Below, one piece after another: positions 19,820 through 28,607 of a DNA stretch of 40,505 nucleotides. A program made the position numbers and the translations under genes. Under the pieces are notes generated by a model. It worked only from the letters and a program-made list of their open reading frames with translations. It had not been told where the DNA came from and made no database searches. The stretch's first letter is position 1. The number at the start of each line of letters is the position of its first letter. The stretch comes from Myxococcota bacterium (lineage in GTDB: Bacteria > Myxococcota_A > Polyangia > Fen-1088), in the NCBI GenBank assembly GCA_025934105.1, contig JAICYS010000018.1, forward strand, positions 1 to 40,505. The letters run 5' to 3'.

Positions 19820-21325
19820 GTGAGCGATCCCATCCGCGTCGAGAACCCGGCCACGGGGCAGCTCCTGCGCGAGGTCGCGGCCTGCGACGCCGACGCCGTC
19901 ACCGAGGCCGTGGTCCGGGCGCGGGGCGCGCAGCCGGGCTGGGCCGCCTTGTCCGTGGCCGAGCGGGCCCGGGCGCTGCGCCGGTTCGCGCGGGCGCTGC
20001 GCGACGACGGCGAGCTCCTCGACACGCTGGTCGCCGAGACCGGCAAGGTCCGCTACGAGGCCGAGCTGATCGAGCTCTTTTACACGCTGGAGCTGACCCG
20101 ATACTTCACGGGCCGCGCCGGGCGGCGGGCGCTGGCGGACCAGCTGGTGCACCCGCTCATCTTTTCCAACAAGCGGGCGCGCGTGGTCCGTCACCCGCGC
20201 GGCGTGGTGGGCGTCATCGGCCCCTGGAATTTCCCGCTGCTGAACAACTACGCCGACTGCGTGGCGCCGCTCATCGCCGGCAACGCCGTGGTGTTGAAGC
20301 CGTCCGAGCGGACGCCCCTGACGTCGTTGCGGGTGGCGGCCCTGTGGAAGGCGGCCGGACTGCCCGCCGACGTGTTCCAGGTCGTCCTCGGGCGCGCCGA
20401 CGCCGGCGCGGCGCTGACCGCCGCGGCCGACATGATCTTCTTCACGGGCAGCCAGGGTGTCGGACGGCAGGTGGCGGGGGCGGCGGCCAATCGCCTGATC
20501 CCGGCGGTGCTGGAGCTGGGCGGCAAGTCCGCCATGGTGGTGCTGGCCGACGCCGATCTGCGGCGGGCGGCACGGGCGGCCGCCTGGAGCGCCTTCGCCG
20601 GAAGCGGGCAGGTCTGCATCCGCAGCGAGCGGGTGCTGGTCGAGGCGCCGGTCGCCGACGCGTTCGTGAAGCTGTGCGCCGAGGAAGTGGCGCGGCTGCG
20701 CCAGGGTCCGCCCGAACGCGCGGCGTCCGACGGCGGGACGGTCGACGTCGGCGCGATCACGTTCGCGCCGCAGATCGAACGGGCCGAACGGCAGATCGCC
20801 GAAGCCGTGGCGCGCGGGGCCCGCGTGGTGGTGGGCGGGGCGCGGCGGGCCGACCTCGCGGGACAGTTCTTCGCGCCGACGCTGCTGGTCGACGCGACGC
20901 CCGACATGGCGGTCATGCGCGAGGAGACCTTCGGACCGGTGCTGCCCGTCATGCGCGTCGCCGACGCCGAGGAAGCCGTGCGCGTCGCCAACGACTCGCC
21001 CTTCGGGCTGTCCGGCAGCGTCTGGTCGCGCGATGTCGCCAAGGCGCGCGCCGTCGCGCGACGGATCCAGACCGGCAGCCTTTGCCTGAACGATGCGCTG
21101 TTCAACTACTTCTGCGTCGAGGCGCCGCTCGGCGGGGTGAAGTCCAGCGGGCTGGGGTTCCGCCACGGGCCGGACGCCATCCGCCAGTTCTGCCGGACCG
21201 AGACCATCGTCGAAGACCACCCGCTGCTGGGATGGCTGTCGCCGATCCTGGGACGCCAGCTCATGTTCCCCTATCGGGCGCGCACGCAGCGCCTGCTGCG
21301 GGCCTTCATGCGCTGGTTCTACTGA
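19820..21325 (+). CDS. aldehyde dehydrogenase family protein
   Basis: GVVGVIGPWNFPLLN, VLELGGKSAMVVL, catalytic Cys region GSGQVCIRSERVLV, EETFGPVLPVMRV; GTG start at 19820. Confidence 0.93.
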   Translation: MSDPIRVENPATGQLLREVAACDADAVTEAVVRARGAQPGWAALSVAERARALRRFARALRDDGELLDTLVAETGKVRYEAELIELFYTLELTRYFTGRAGRRALADQLVHPLIFSNKRARVVRHPRGVVGVIGPWNFPLLNNYADCVAPLIAGNAVVLKPSERTPLTSLRVAALWKAAGLPADVFQVVLGRADAGAALTAAADMIFFTGSQGVGRQVAGAAANRLIPAVLELGGKSAMVVLADADLRRAARAAAWSAFAGSGQVCIRSERVLVEAPVADAFVKLCAEEVARLRQGPPERAASDGGTVDVGAITFAPQIERAERQIAEAVARGARVVVGGARRADLAGQFFAPTLLVDATPDMAVMREETFGPVLPVMRVADAEEAVRVANDSPFGLSGSVWSRDVAKARAVARRIQTGSLCLNDALFNYFCVEAPLGGVKSSGLGFRHGPDAIRQFCRTETIVEDHPLLGWLSPILGRQLMFPYRARTQRLLRAFMRWFY

Positions 21326-21386
21326 CCCCCCGCCGCCGTTCGGCCGGCTTCAGCGGACCGGTCGCGATCGCCGGCGGGCGCCCCCC

Positions 21387-21761
21387 TCAGCGGCAGCGGA
21401 TCCGTTCGATGACGGCGAAGAGCTCGTTCAGATCGATCGGCTTGCGGACGGCGCCGTCGACCTTCAACGCTTGAGCTTTTTCTTCCATCCGCCCGTCGGC
21501 GCTCAACAGGACGACCGGGATGGACGACAGCTCCGGGTCATCCATCTGCACCATGCGAAACTCCGAGCCGCTCATGCGTGGCATCATCAAGTCCAGCAGG
21601 ATCAGTCCCGGGCGAAGCCCCTCGCGCAGGAGCTTCAGGGCCTGCTCGCCATCGGCCGCGCTGTGGACGGCGTAATCGCGATCCCCCAAGGTCTCGACCA
21701 GAGCCTCACGAACGTCGTAATCGTCCTCGACCAGCAAGATCGTGAACGGGGTCACCGCCAA
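21387..21761 (-). CDS. single-domain response regulator (CheY-like receiver)
   Basis: FTILLVEDDYDVREALVETL...LILLDLMMPRMSG...VVLLSADG...DGAVRKPIDLNEL. Confidence 0.92.
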   Translation of the reverse strand: MAVTPFTILLVEDDYDVREALVETLGDRDYAVHSAADGEQALKLLREGLRPGLILLDLMMPRMSGSEFRMVQMDDPELSSIPVVLLSADGRMEEKAQALKVDGAVRKPIDLNELFAVIERIRCR

Positions 21762-21783
21762 ATTGTACTAGAACGGCCCTGCC

Positions 21784-24700
21784 GTGATCCGCTTTTGCTG
21801 TACAAATCGGCTCGAAGCGCTGGTCGACGCGCTGGCGGACGCCGTCGGTGACGCGCGCGGCAGCCTGTTCGACGCCGTCTCGGTGGTGATCCCGAATCCG
21901 CTGGTCGAAGCGTTCGTCAAGCAGGGTCTGGCCCGGCGGCTGGGCATCGCCGCGCACGTGCGGTCGTCGTTCCTGCGAGGCTTCCTCTACGAAGTGGCGC
22001 GTGCCAGCCGCCCCGACGTCGAGCTGGTCGACCGCGACCGCATCGAAGGCGAGCTGCTGGCCCTGTTCCACGATCCAGGAGCGCTGGCGTCGGACGCGCT
22101 CGGCGCCGTGCGCGATTATCTGCGGGCCGACGGAGATGCGCTGGATCGCAAACGCGTGCAGCTGGCCGGCGCGGTGGCGGGGCTGTTCGACGAATACACC
22201 TTCACGCGCCCCGAGATGCTGGCGGCCTGGCGAGCCGGGCAATCGGCCAGCGACGTCGACCCGGCGCTGCAGGCCTGGCAGCGCGCGCTCTGGCGGGCCC
22301 TGCACGGCCCCGGCGGTGTGCTGGCCGCGCGCGGGGCGATGACGCTGCCCGATCTCTTCGCGCAAACGCCCGAGCGCGACCTGCGGGCGCCCGCGGCGCA
22401 CCTGTTCGGGATCTCGTACGTGGCGCGGCTCTACGGCCCGATCTTCTCGAAGCTGGCCAAGGTCACCGATCTGTGGATTTACAGCCTCAGCCCCGGCAAC
22501 CTCGACCGCCTCGACGAGCCCGAGGGCGGCGCGCTGGACGCGTGGGCGCGGCCCGGCCGCGAGAACGCCGCGATGCTGCTGGATTTGGCCGCCGGCGACG
22601 CGGACGCGCGCTTCGTCGATCCGGCCGCCGAGGCCGGCGGCGGCGCCTTGGCCACGCTGCAACGGCGAATTCTGGAGCGGCAGACCTCGGACGTGGCGCC
22701 GATCGAGCCCGACAAAAGCCTGGTGATTCAGCCGGCGGCCGACGCGCGCCGCGAGCTCGAGACGATCGCCGCGGAGATCTGGTCGGCGGTGCGCGCGGAC
22801 CCCGCGCTGTCGTTCGCCGACTTCGCGGTGGTGGTTCCGCCGGCGGCGGCGCCGCTCTATCTGCCGCTGGCGCAGGAGGTCTTCGACGCCGCCTCGCGGC
22901 TGCCGTGCACGGCGCTGGACCTGCCGCGTCCCGCGGAACGGCGCATCTTCGCCGCCGCCACCGCGCTGCTGGAGCTGCCGCTCGGCCAGCTCTCGCGCCC
23001 CGACCTCTTGCGGGTCGCCATGCACCCCGCGGTCGCGCGCCGCTTTCCAGAGGTCGACCCCGAGGACTGGCTGGCGCTCTGCGAGGACCTCGAGATCGTG
23101 CGCGGCGCGGACCCGGCCGGGCTGCCGCGCAGCTATCTGGACCGCGATCGGATCAGCTGGGACCAGGGGTTGCGGCGGCTGGCCCTGGGTGCGTTCCTGT
23201 CCGGCCCGCGCAGCGGCGAGGAGAGCCCCTTCACGCTGGGCGGCGAGCCGCTGCTGCCGGCCGATCTGTCGCCGGCGGCCGAGCCGGCCGCGCGCGCGCT
23301 GGGCCTCCTGGCGCGCGAGTTGATCGCCTACGCCGACGCCGCCCAGCGCGGTCCCGCGCCGTTCGCCGAGCACGCGGCGCTGCTGCGGCGGGTGACGGCG
23401 GCGACCGTCCTGCCGGCCACGCCCGACGAAGAAGCGGCGCTGGGCGATCTCTACGCAGCCATCGAGCGCGCGCAGGCGGCGGTCCCGCCGGCGCTGCCGA
23501 TCCGGTTCCGCGTGGCCAGCGACCTCATCCAAAAGCGGCTGGGGGACGTGCCGCGCCTGGGGCGGCCCCCGGAAGGGGTGACGGTCGCGTCCTTCGTCCC
23601 GATGCGCGCGCTGCCCTTTCACACCATCTTCGTGGCGGGGCTGGACGAAGGCGTGTTCCCGGCGCCGGCCGGCTGGGGGGCGCTGGACCTGCGCGCCGGC
23701 GGGCGGCGGCCCGGCGACGTCACGCCCCGCGAGCAGGACCAGCACATGTTCCTGGAGACGCTGCTGGCGGCGCGCCACCGCCTGATTCTGTCCTACGTCG
23801 CGCGCGATCCGGTGAGCGGGGATCCGCGCGCCGCCTCGTCGGTCGTCGAGGAGGTGCGGCTGGCGTCGGCGGGGGCGGCGCGAGAGCACGCCCCGCGCCC
23901 CGCCGCGCGCCACGCCGACGACGCCGTGGTGGCGGTGACGCCGGCCGCCGCCCGAGAGCGGCGCGCCGTCCGGCTGGGCGAATCGTTGCGCCGCGCGGCC
24001 GGCGGCGTCCCCCAGCTTCCGCTCCTGGGCGAGCTGCGGGCGGCGCTGGCGCCGGGCGTCTGGGCGCGCTTGGCCGGCGATCTCGGCTGGCAGGCCCCGC
24101 CGGAGGTCGCGCCCGCCGCGCGGCTGCGGCGGGCGCTGACGCTGACCGACCTGCGCCGGTTCCTCGAGTGCCCGTTGCAGGCCTCCGCGCGGGTGCTGCT
24201 GCCGATCCGCGACGAGGGCGACGCCGAGCTCGACGCCGAGGCGTCGCTGCGCGAGCACGAGCCGCTGGACGAATCGCGCCTGGAGACGGTGCCCTTCCTG
24301 CGCGAGCTGGCCGCCGAGCTGCTGGACGGCCGCCCGGACGAGATCGACGGCGATTCCCTCGAGCGCGTCCAGGCCGCCTACGATCGGGCGGCCGAATCGA
24401 AGCGCCTGGCCGGCATGCTGGCCGACGGGCTGTTCGGCCGCGCCGCGCGCGATCGCCACCTGCGCTTGCTGCTCTGCTGGAAAGCCGGGGTCCGGCTGGC
24501 CGTCGGGCCGCTGGCTGCGCCGTTGCATCACCTGTGGCTGGGCGGCGCGCCCGAGCACCTCCGCGCGCCCGAGCTGCACCCCGCCCTGCGCCTGGCGATC
24601 GACGGGCTCGGCGAGGTTCCGCTGGGGGGGCGGACCGAGCTGGTGACCACCCAGGCCGACGGCACGCGCGCGATCCTGTCGCTGATCGGGTCGGTGAACC

Positions 24701-25197
24701 CGAAGACCGAATGCGCAGAGCGCGATTTCCTGGCGCCGTTCTTCACCCACCTGGCGCTGACGGTGCAACAAGGCGAGGCGCGCCCCAGCCGCGCCGTCAC
24801 CCTGCGGCCCAAGGACGACGGCTCGCCGCGCGCCGACGAACGGCGATTTTCGCCCGTCACGCCGGAGTCGGCGCGCGCGGTGCTGACCGCGCTGGCCGGC
24901 GAGCTGGTGCGCCAGGTGCACGCCTACTTCCTGCCCTGCGAAGGCGTGTTCCACCGCAAGAAAAACGAGGGCAAGCCGGGCAGCGTGCGCGCTTCGATCC
25001 TGTTCCTGCGCGACGACAACTGGACCCGGTTCGCGTCGGACAGCGGGCCGGTGCCGGATCCGCGCGACTACCCGGTCCCCGACGAACAGGAGGCCGAACA
25101 GATGGCCGCGCGGCGATTCGGCCCCTACTTCGCCTGCATCGCCGAGGGACAGGCGGCGGCCGCCGCGGCCAAGCCCCTCAAGAAGGGCCGGCGATGA
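21784..25197 (+). CDS. recC: exodeoxyribonuclease V gamma subunit (RecC-like)
   Basis: 1137-aa ORF beginning MIRFCCTNRLEALVDALADAV...VVIPNPLVEAFVKQGLARRLGIAAHV, followed by recB and recD with 4-nt overlaps. Confidence 0.88.
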   Translation: MIRFCCTNRLEALVDALADAVGDARGSLFDAVSVVIPNPLVEAFVKQGLARRLGIAAHVRSSFLRGFLYEVARASRPDVELVDRDRIEGELLALFHDPGALASDALGAVRDYLRADGDALDRKRVQLAGAVAGLFDEYTFTRPEMLAAWRAGQSASDVDPALQAWQRALWRALHGPGGVLAARGAMTLPDLFAQTPERDLRAPAAHLFGISYVARLYGPIFSKLAKVTDLWIYSLSPGNLDRLDEPEGGALDAWARPGRENAAMLLDLAAGDADARFVDPAAEAGGGALATLQRRILERQTSDVAPIEPDKSLVIQPAADARRELETIAAEIWSAVRADPALSFADFAVVVPPAAAPLYLPLAQEVFDAASRLPCTALDLPRPAERRIFAAATALLELPLGQLSRPDLLRVAMHPAVARRFPEVDPEDWLALCEDLEIVRGADPAGLPRSYLDRDRISWDQGLRRLALGAFLSGPRSGEESPFTLGGEPLLPADLSPAAEPAARALGLLARELIAYADAAQRGPAPFAEHAALLRRVTAATVLPATPDEEAALGDLYAAIERAQAAVPPALPIRFRVASDLIQKRLGDVPRLGRPPEGVTVASFVPMRALPFHTIFVAGLDEGVFPAPAGWGALDLRAGGRRPGDVTPREQDQHMFLETLLAARHRLILSYVARDPVSGDPRAASSVVEEVRLASAGAAREHAPRPAARHADDAVVAVTPAAARERRAVRLGESLRRAAGGVPQLPLLGELRAALAPGVWARLAGDLGWQAPPEVAPAARLRRALTLTDLRRFLECPLQASARVLLPIRDEGDAELDAEASLREHEPLDESRLETVPFLRELAAELLDGRPDEIDGDSLERVQAAYDRAAESKRLAGMLADGLFGRAARDRHLRLLLCWKAGVRLAVGPLAAPLHHLWLGGAPEHLRAPELHPALRLAIDGLGEVPLGGRTELVTTQADGTRAILSLIGSVNPKTECAERDFLAPFFTHLALTVQQGEARPSRAVTLRPKDDGSPRADERRFSPVTPESARAVLTALAGELVRQVHAYFLPCEGVFHRKKNEGKPGSVRASILFLRDDNWTRFASDSGPVPDPRDYPVPDEQEAEQMAARRFGPYFACIAEGQAAAAAAKPLKKGRR

Positions 25198-28100
25198 CCG
25201 CCCCCGGCTTCTACCCCTTCCCCGACGAGCTGGCCCGCATCCCGCGCGACCGCGCCGCGGTGGTGGAAGCCTCGGCCGGGACCGGCAAGACGTTCCTCAT
25301 CGAGCACCTGGTGGTCGACCGCGTGCTGCGCGGCGAGGCGCGGCTGGAAGAGATCCTGGTCGTCACGTTCACGGAGCGGGCGGCCGCGGAGCTGCGCCGC
25401 CGCGTGCACGCGCTCATCCGCGCCGTGGCCGCCGCCGGCCCGCCCCTGCCGGACAGCGTGCAGCCGGGATGGACGATCGACAGCGATGCCCGCGCGCGGT
25501 TGGCGGCGGCCGCCCGCCAGATCGACGCGGCCCCCATCTCGACCATCCACGCGTTCTGCCAGCGCATCCTCGTCGAGCAGGCATTCGCCGGCGGCCGGCT
25601 TCTGGTGCAGGAGAACGTCGAGAGCAAGGCGGCCTTCTCCGCCGCCTTCGCCGAGGCCGTCCGCCAGGAGCTGCCGGTCGACCCGGAGCTGGCGCCTTAC
25701 CTCGAGACGTATTTGAAGGGCCGGCGCTCGACCGAATCCCTGGAGGCGCTGCTCTGCCGGGCCTACCAGCTGCGGGTCCCGTTTCATCCGCCCTTCGATC
25801 CGGCCGCCGTCGCCGTCGCCGCCCGCGCGCTGGCGGCGCTGCCGGTCGCCGAGCTGCTGGCCGCGGTCACCGGACACCAGAACACCGTCCGGGCGGTCAA
25901 GGAACGCTTGACCGACCTGCACGCGGCGGCGGCAGCCTTCGCCGGCGACGGCCACCTGCCCGACTTCCTGGCTGCCGTCGATCCGATCGTCGGATCGCGC
26001 AAAGAGGGGTTCGACTACCTGACCACGAACCTGCTGCCGGGCACGCGCGCCCGTGGCCCCGTCGACGCCCTGGCCGACGCGGCGGTCTCGCTGGAGACGG
26101 CGGTGGCCGCGCTGTTCCTGCCCCGCGTCGCCGAGCGGGTCGAGTCCCGCAAGCGCGCCGCGGGCCTCTACGACTTCGACGACATGCTGTCGCTGGTGCG
26201 GAACGCCCTGCGCGGACCGCGCGGCGGCGAGCTGGTGACCACGCTGCGCGCCCGCTACAAGCTGGCGATCGTCGACGAGTTCCAGGACACCGACCCGGTC
26301 CAGTGGGAGATCTTCCGGACCGTGTTCGCCGACAGCCCGTCCCACCCGATCGTGCTGGTCGGCGATCCCAAGCAGTCGATCTACGGGTTCCGCGGGGCGG
26401 ACGTGATGACCTACGCGGCGGCCTGCGAGACCATCGCGCCCCCCGACGAGCGCCACCACCTGTCGCGGAATTTCCGTTCCACGCCCGCGGTCATCGAGGC
26501 CTACAACGCCATCCTCGACGCCGCCGCGGAGCCGCCGTACTTCAGCCACGGCCCGATCTACCGGCCGGTGGCGGCCGGCCGGCCCGACGCTGAGGCCGCC
26601 GCTCCCGCCGCGCCCCCGATCACGCTGCTGCGGGTGACGGCCGACGAAGAGGTCACGAAGCTGCCGATGCGTGCCGTGCGCGAGGCGCTGGCGCGAGCCA
26701 TCGGCGACGAGATCGTCGCGCTGCTGCGAGGCCCGGAGCCGCCCCCGGCGCGCGAGATCTTCGTCCTCACGCGCACCTGGCGCGAGGCGGAGGCGATCGA
26801 GCAGGCGCTGACCAGCCGGGGAGTCGCCGCCATCATCTTCAACCAGGAAAACCTGCACCGCTCGCGCGAGGCGGCCCACGTCCGCGATCTGCTGGGCGCG
26901 GTGGCCGAGCCGCGCGACCCGGCCAAGCGGCTGCGGGCCTGGCTGACGCCGTTCTTCGGCCTGTCGGTGGCCGACCTGCCGGCCGCCGCCGCCGCGGGCG
27001 CCGACCACCCGCTGCACGAGCGCCTCTACGCCTGGCACGCCGCCGCCGCGCGCCAGCCGCTGGCGCGGGTCTTCCCGCGCATCCTCGAGGAGAGCGGCGT
27101 GCTTTTGCGCGAGCTGTTCCTGGGCGAGAGCGCCCGCCGGCTGGTGAACTACCGCCACCTGTTCGAAATGCTGGCAGCCGAGGACGCCAGGGCCGGGCGG
27201 CCGCTGGGCGAAGTCGTCCGCCGGCTGGCCGCCTTGTGCGCCGGGCTGACCGCCGCCTCGCCCGAGGAGGGCGACATCGAGCGCATCGAGAGCGACCGCG
27301 ACGCCGTCCAGATCCTGACCATGCACAAGGCGAAGGGCCTGGAGGCCGACGTGGTGTTCGTCTACGGCGGCTTCAGCCCCGTCCAGGGGCGCGGGCTCCG
27401 CGTCTACACGCGCGATGGGGCGCGCGCGGCGGTGGTCGGCCGCGGACGGCGGCAAGCGGTCGCGGACGCCGTCAAGCGCGAGGCCGAATCCGAGGACCAG
27501 CGCCTCTTTTACGTGGCGCTGACGCGTGCCCGGCGGCGCCTCTACCTGCCGTTCGACGGCGCCGTCGAGGGGGAGATCGGCCTCGACGACGCGCGCGAGC
27601 AGTTCTGGAAGGTCAACGGCGGCTACGCCCACGTCCACCGGCGGCTGCGCGCGCTGGCGGCGGCGACGTCGCGGCACTTCGCGGTGCGGGAGGTCTCGGT
27701 GGATCCGGGCGCGCCCGGCGATTCGCTGCGCCCGCGCCCCAACCTGGCCATGTGGGCCTGGACGCCCGACGGCGTGCCGGCCGTCCCGCCGCCGCCGGCC
27801 GCCGAGATGGCCGGGCTGGCCCGCGACCGCCGGGGGCCCACCACCACGTCGTACAGCCGCATCAAGCACGAGGAAGGGGGATATCGCCCGCCCACCGAGA
27901 TGCCCGAGGAGGCCGAGCTGGAGCCGCTGGCCGATGACGAACTGCCCGGCGGCGCGCGCGCCGGCATCTTCGTCCACGATCTTCTGGAGCGGGTCCCCCT
28001 GGAGGCGCTGCGGGACACGCCGGAGCTGGAGGCCTGGGTGGCCCGTCCCGACGTGCGCGAGCTGCTGGAGACGACCTTGCGGCGCCACGGGCGCGACGCG

Positions 28101-28607
28101 CGCCAGCTCATGCCGGCGGCGCGGCTGGCCCACGCCGCGCTGACGGCGGAGCTGCCGGTGGCGGGCGGCCGGTTGCGCGGGCTGGCCTGGGCGCCGCGGG
28201 TGGTGCGCGAGATGGAGTTCCTGTTCCCCTTCCCCGCGCCGGCGGGCGGCGCGCGGCGCGGGTTCGTGAAAGGCTACGTCGACGTGGTGTTCGAACACGA
28301 AGGGCGCGCCTACCTCATCGACTGGAAGACCGACCGACTCTCGAGCTTCGATGCGCCCGCCCTGGAGGCGCACGTCACCGCCAACTACGCGCTGCAAGAG
28401 CGGCTCTACACCCTGGCCCTGGTGCGGGCGCTGGGCGTCGCCGACGCGGCGACTTACGAGCAGCGGTTCGGCGGGACGCTGTACGTGTTCGTGCGCGGCC
28501 TGCCGTCGGCGGTCCGCTTCGCGCGCCCCGACTTCGCCGAGCTGCAAGCCTGGGAGGCCGAGCTCGCCGTCCAGCTCGCGCCGCGTGACCCGGCGGAGGT
28601 GGCGTGA
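25194..28607 (+). CDS. recB: exodeoxyribonuclease V beta subunit (RecB-like helicase-nuclease)
   Basis: AVVEASAGTGKTFLIEHLVVDRVL, IVDEFQDTDPVQWEIF, VGDPKQSIYGFRGAD, ILTMHKAKGLEADVVFVY, C-terminal nuclease GYVDVVFEHEGRAYLIDWKTD. Confidence 0.95.
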   Translation: MTAPGFYPFPDELARIPRDRAAVVEASAGTGKTFLIEHLVVDRVLRGEARLEEILVVTFTERAAAELRRRVHALIRAVAAAGPPLPDSVQPGWTIDSDARARLAAAARQIDAAPISTIHAFCQRILVEQAFAGGRLLVQENVESKAAFSAAFAEAVRQELPVDPELAPYLETYLKGRRSTESLEALLCRAYQLRVPFHPPFDPAAVAVAARALAALPVAELLAAVTGHQNTVRAVKERLTDLHAAAAAFAGDGHLPDFLAAVDPIVGSRKEGFDYLTTNLLPGTRARGPVDALADAAVSLETAVAALFLPRVAERVESRKRAAGLYDFDDMLSLVRNALRGPRGGELVTTLRARYKLAIVDEFQDTDPVQWEIFRTVFADSPSHPIVLVGDPKQSIYGFRGADVMTYAAACETIAPPDERHHLSRNFRSTPAVIEAYNAILDAAAEPPYFSHGPIYRPVAAGRPDAEAAAPAAPPITLLRVTADEEVTKLPMRAVREALARAIGDEIVALLRGPEPPPAREIFVLTRTWREAEAIEQALTSRGVAAIIFNQENLHRSREAAHVRDLLGAVAEPRDPAKRLRAWLTPFFGLSVADLPAAAAAGADHPLHERLYAWHAAAARQPLARVFPRILEESGVLLRELFLGESARRLVNYRHLFEMLAAEDARAGRPLGEVVRRLAALCAGLTAASPEEGDIERIESDRDAVQILTMHKAKGLEADVVFVYGGFSPVQGRGLRVYTRDGARAAVVGRGRRQAVADAVKREAESEDQRLFYVALTRARRRLYLPFDGAVEGEIGLDDAREQFWKVNGGYAHVHRRLRALAAATSRHFAVREVSVDPGAPGDSLRPRPNLAMWAWTPDGVPAVPPPPAAEMAGLARDRRGPTTTSYSRIKHEEGGYRPPTEMPEEAELEPLADDELPGGARAGIFVHDLLERVPLEALRDTPELEAWVARPDVRELLETTLRRHGRDARQLMPAARLAHAALTAELPVAGGRLRGLAWAPRVVREMEFLFPFPAPAGGARRGFVKGYVDVVFEHEGRAYLIDWKTDRLSSFDAPALEAHVTANYALQERLYTLALVRALGVADAATYEQRFGGTLYVFVRGLPSAVRFARPDFAELQAWEAELAVQLAPRDPAEVA

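Noticed and set aside
21387-21761. CheY-like protein as a dedicated regulator of recBCD
   Set aside because: Only adjacency and divergent orientation support it; no other evidence in the sequence.
21706-24954. 1082-aa minus-strand ORF opposite recC
   Set aside because: Low-complexity Arg/Gln/Gly/Ala-rich antisense frame typical of high-GC coding DNA; plus-strand frame is a clear RecC-like protein.
25125-28547. 1140-aa minus-strand ORF opposite recB
   Set aside because: Antisense shadow ORF in high GC; plus strand has unmistakable RecB motifs.
22473-28607. 2044-aa plus ORF as a single protein
   Set aside because: First ~900 aa are an out-of-frame read of recC; real recB starts at ATG 25194, overlapping the recC stop.
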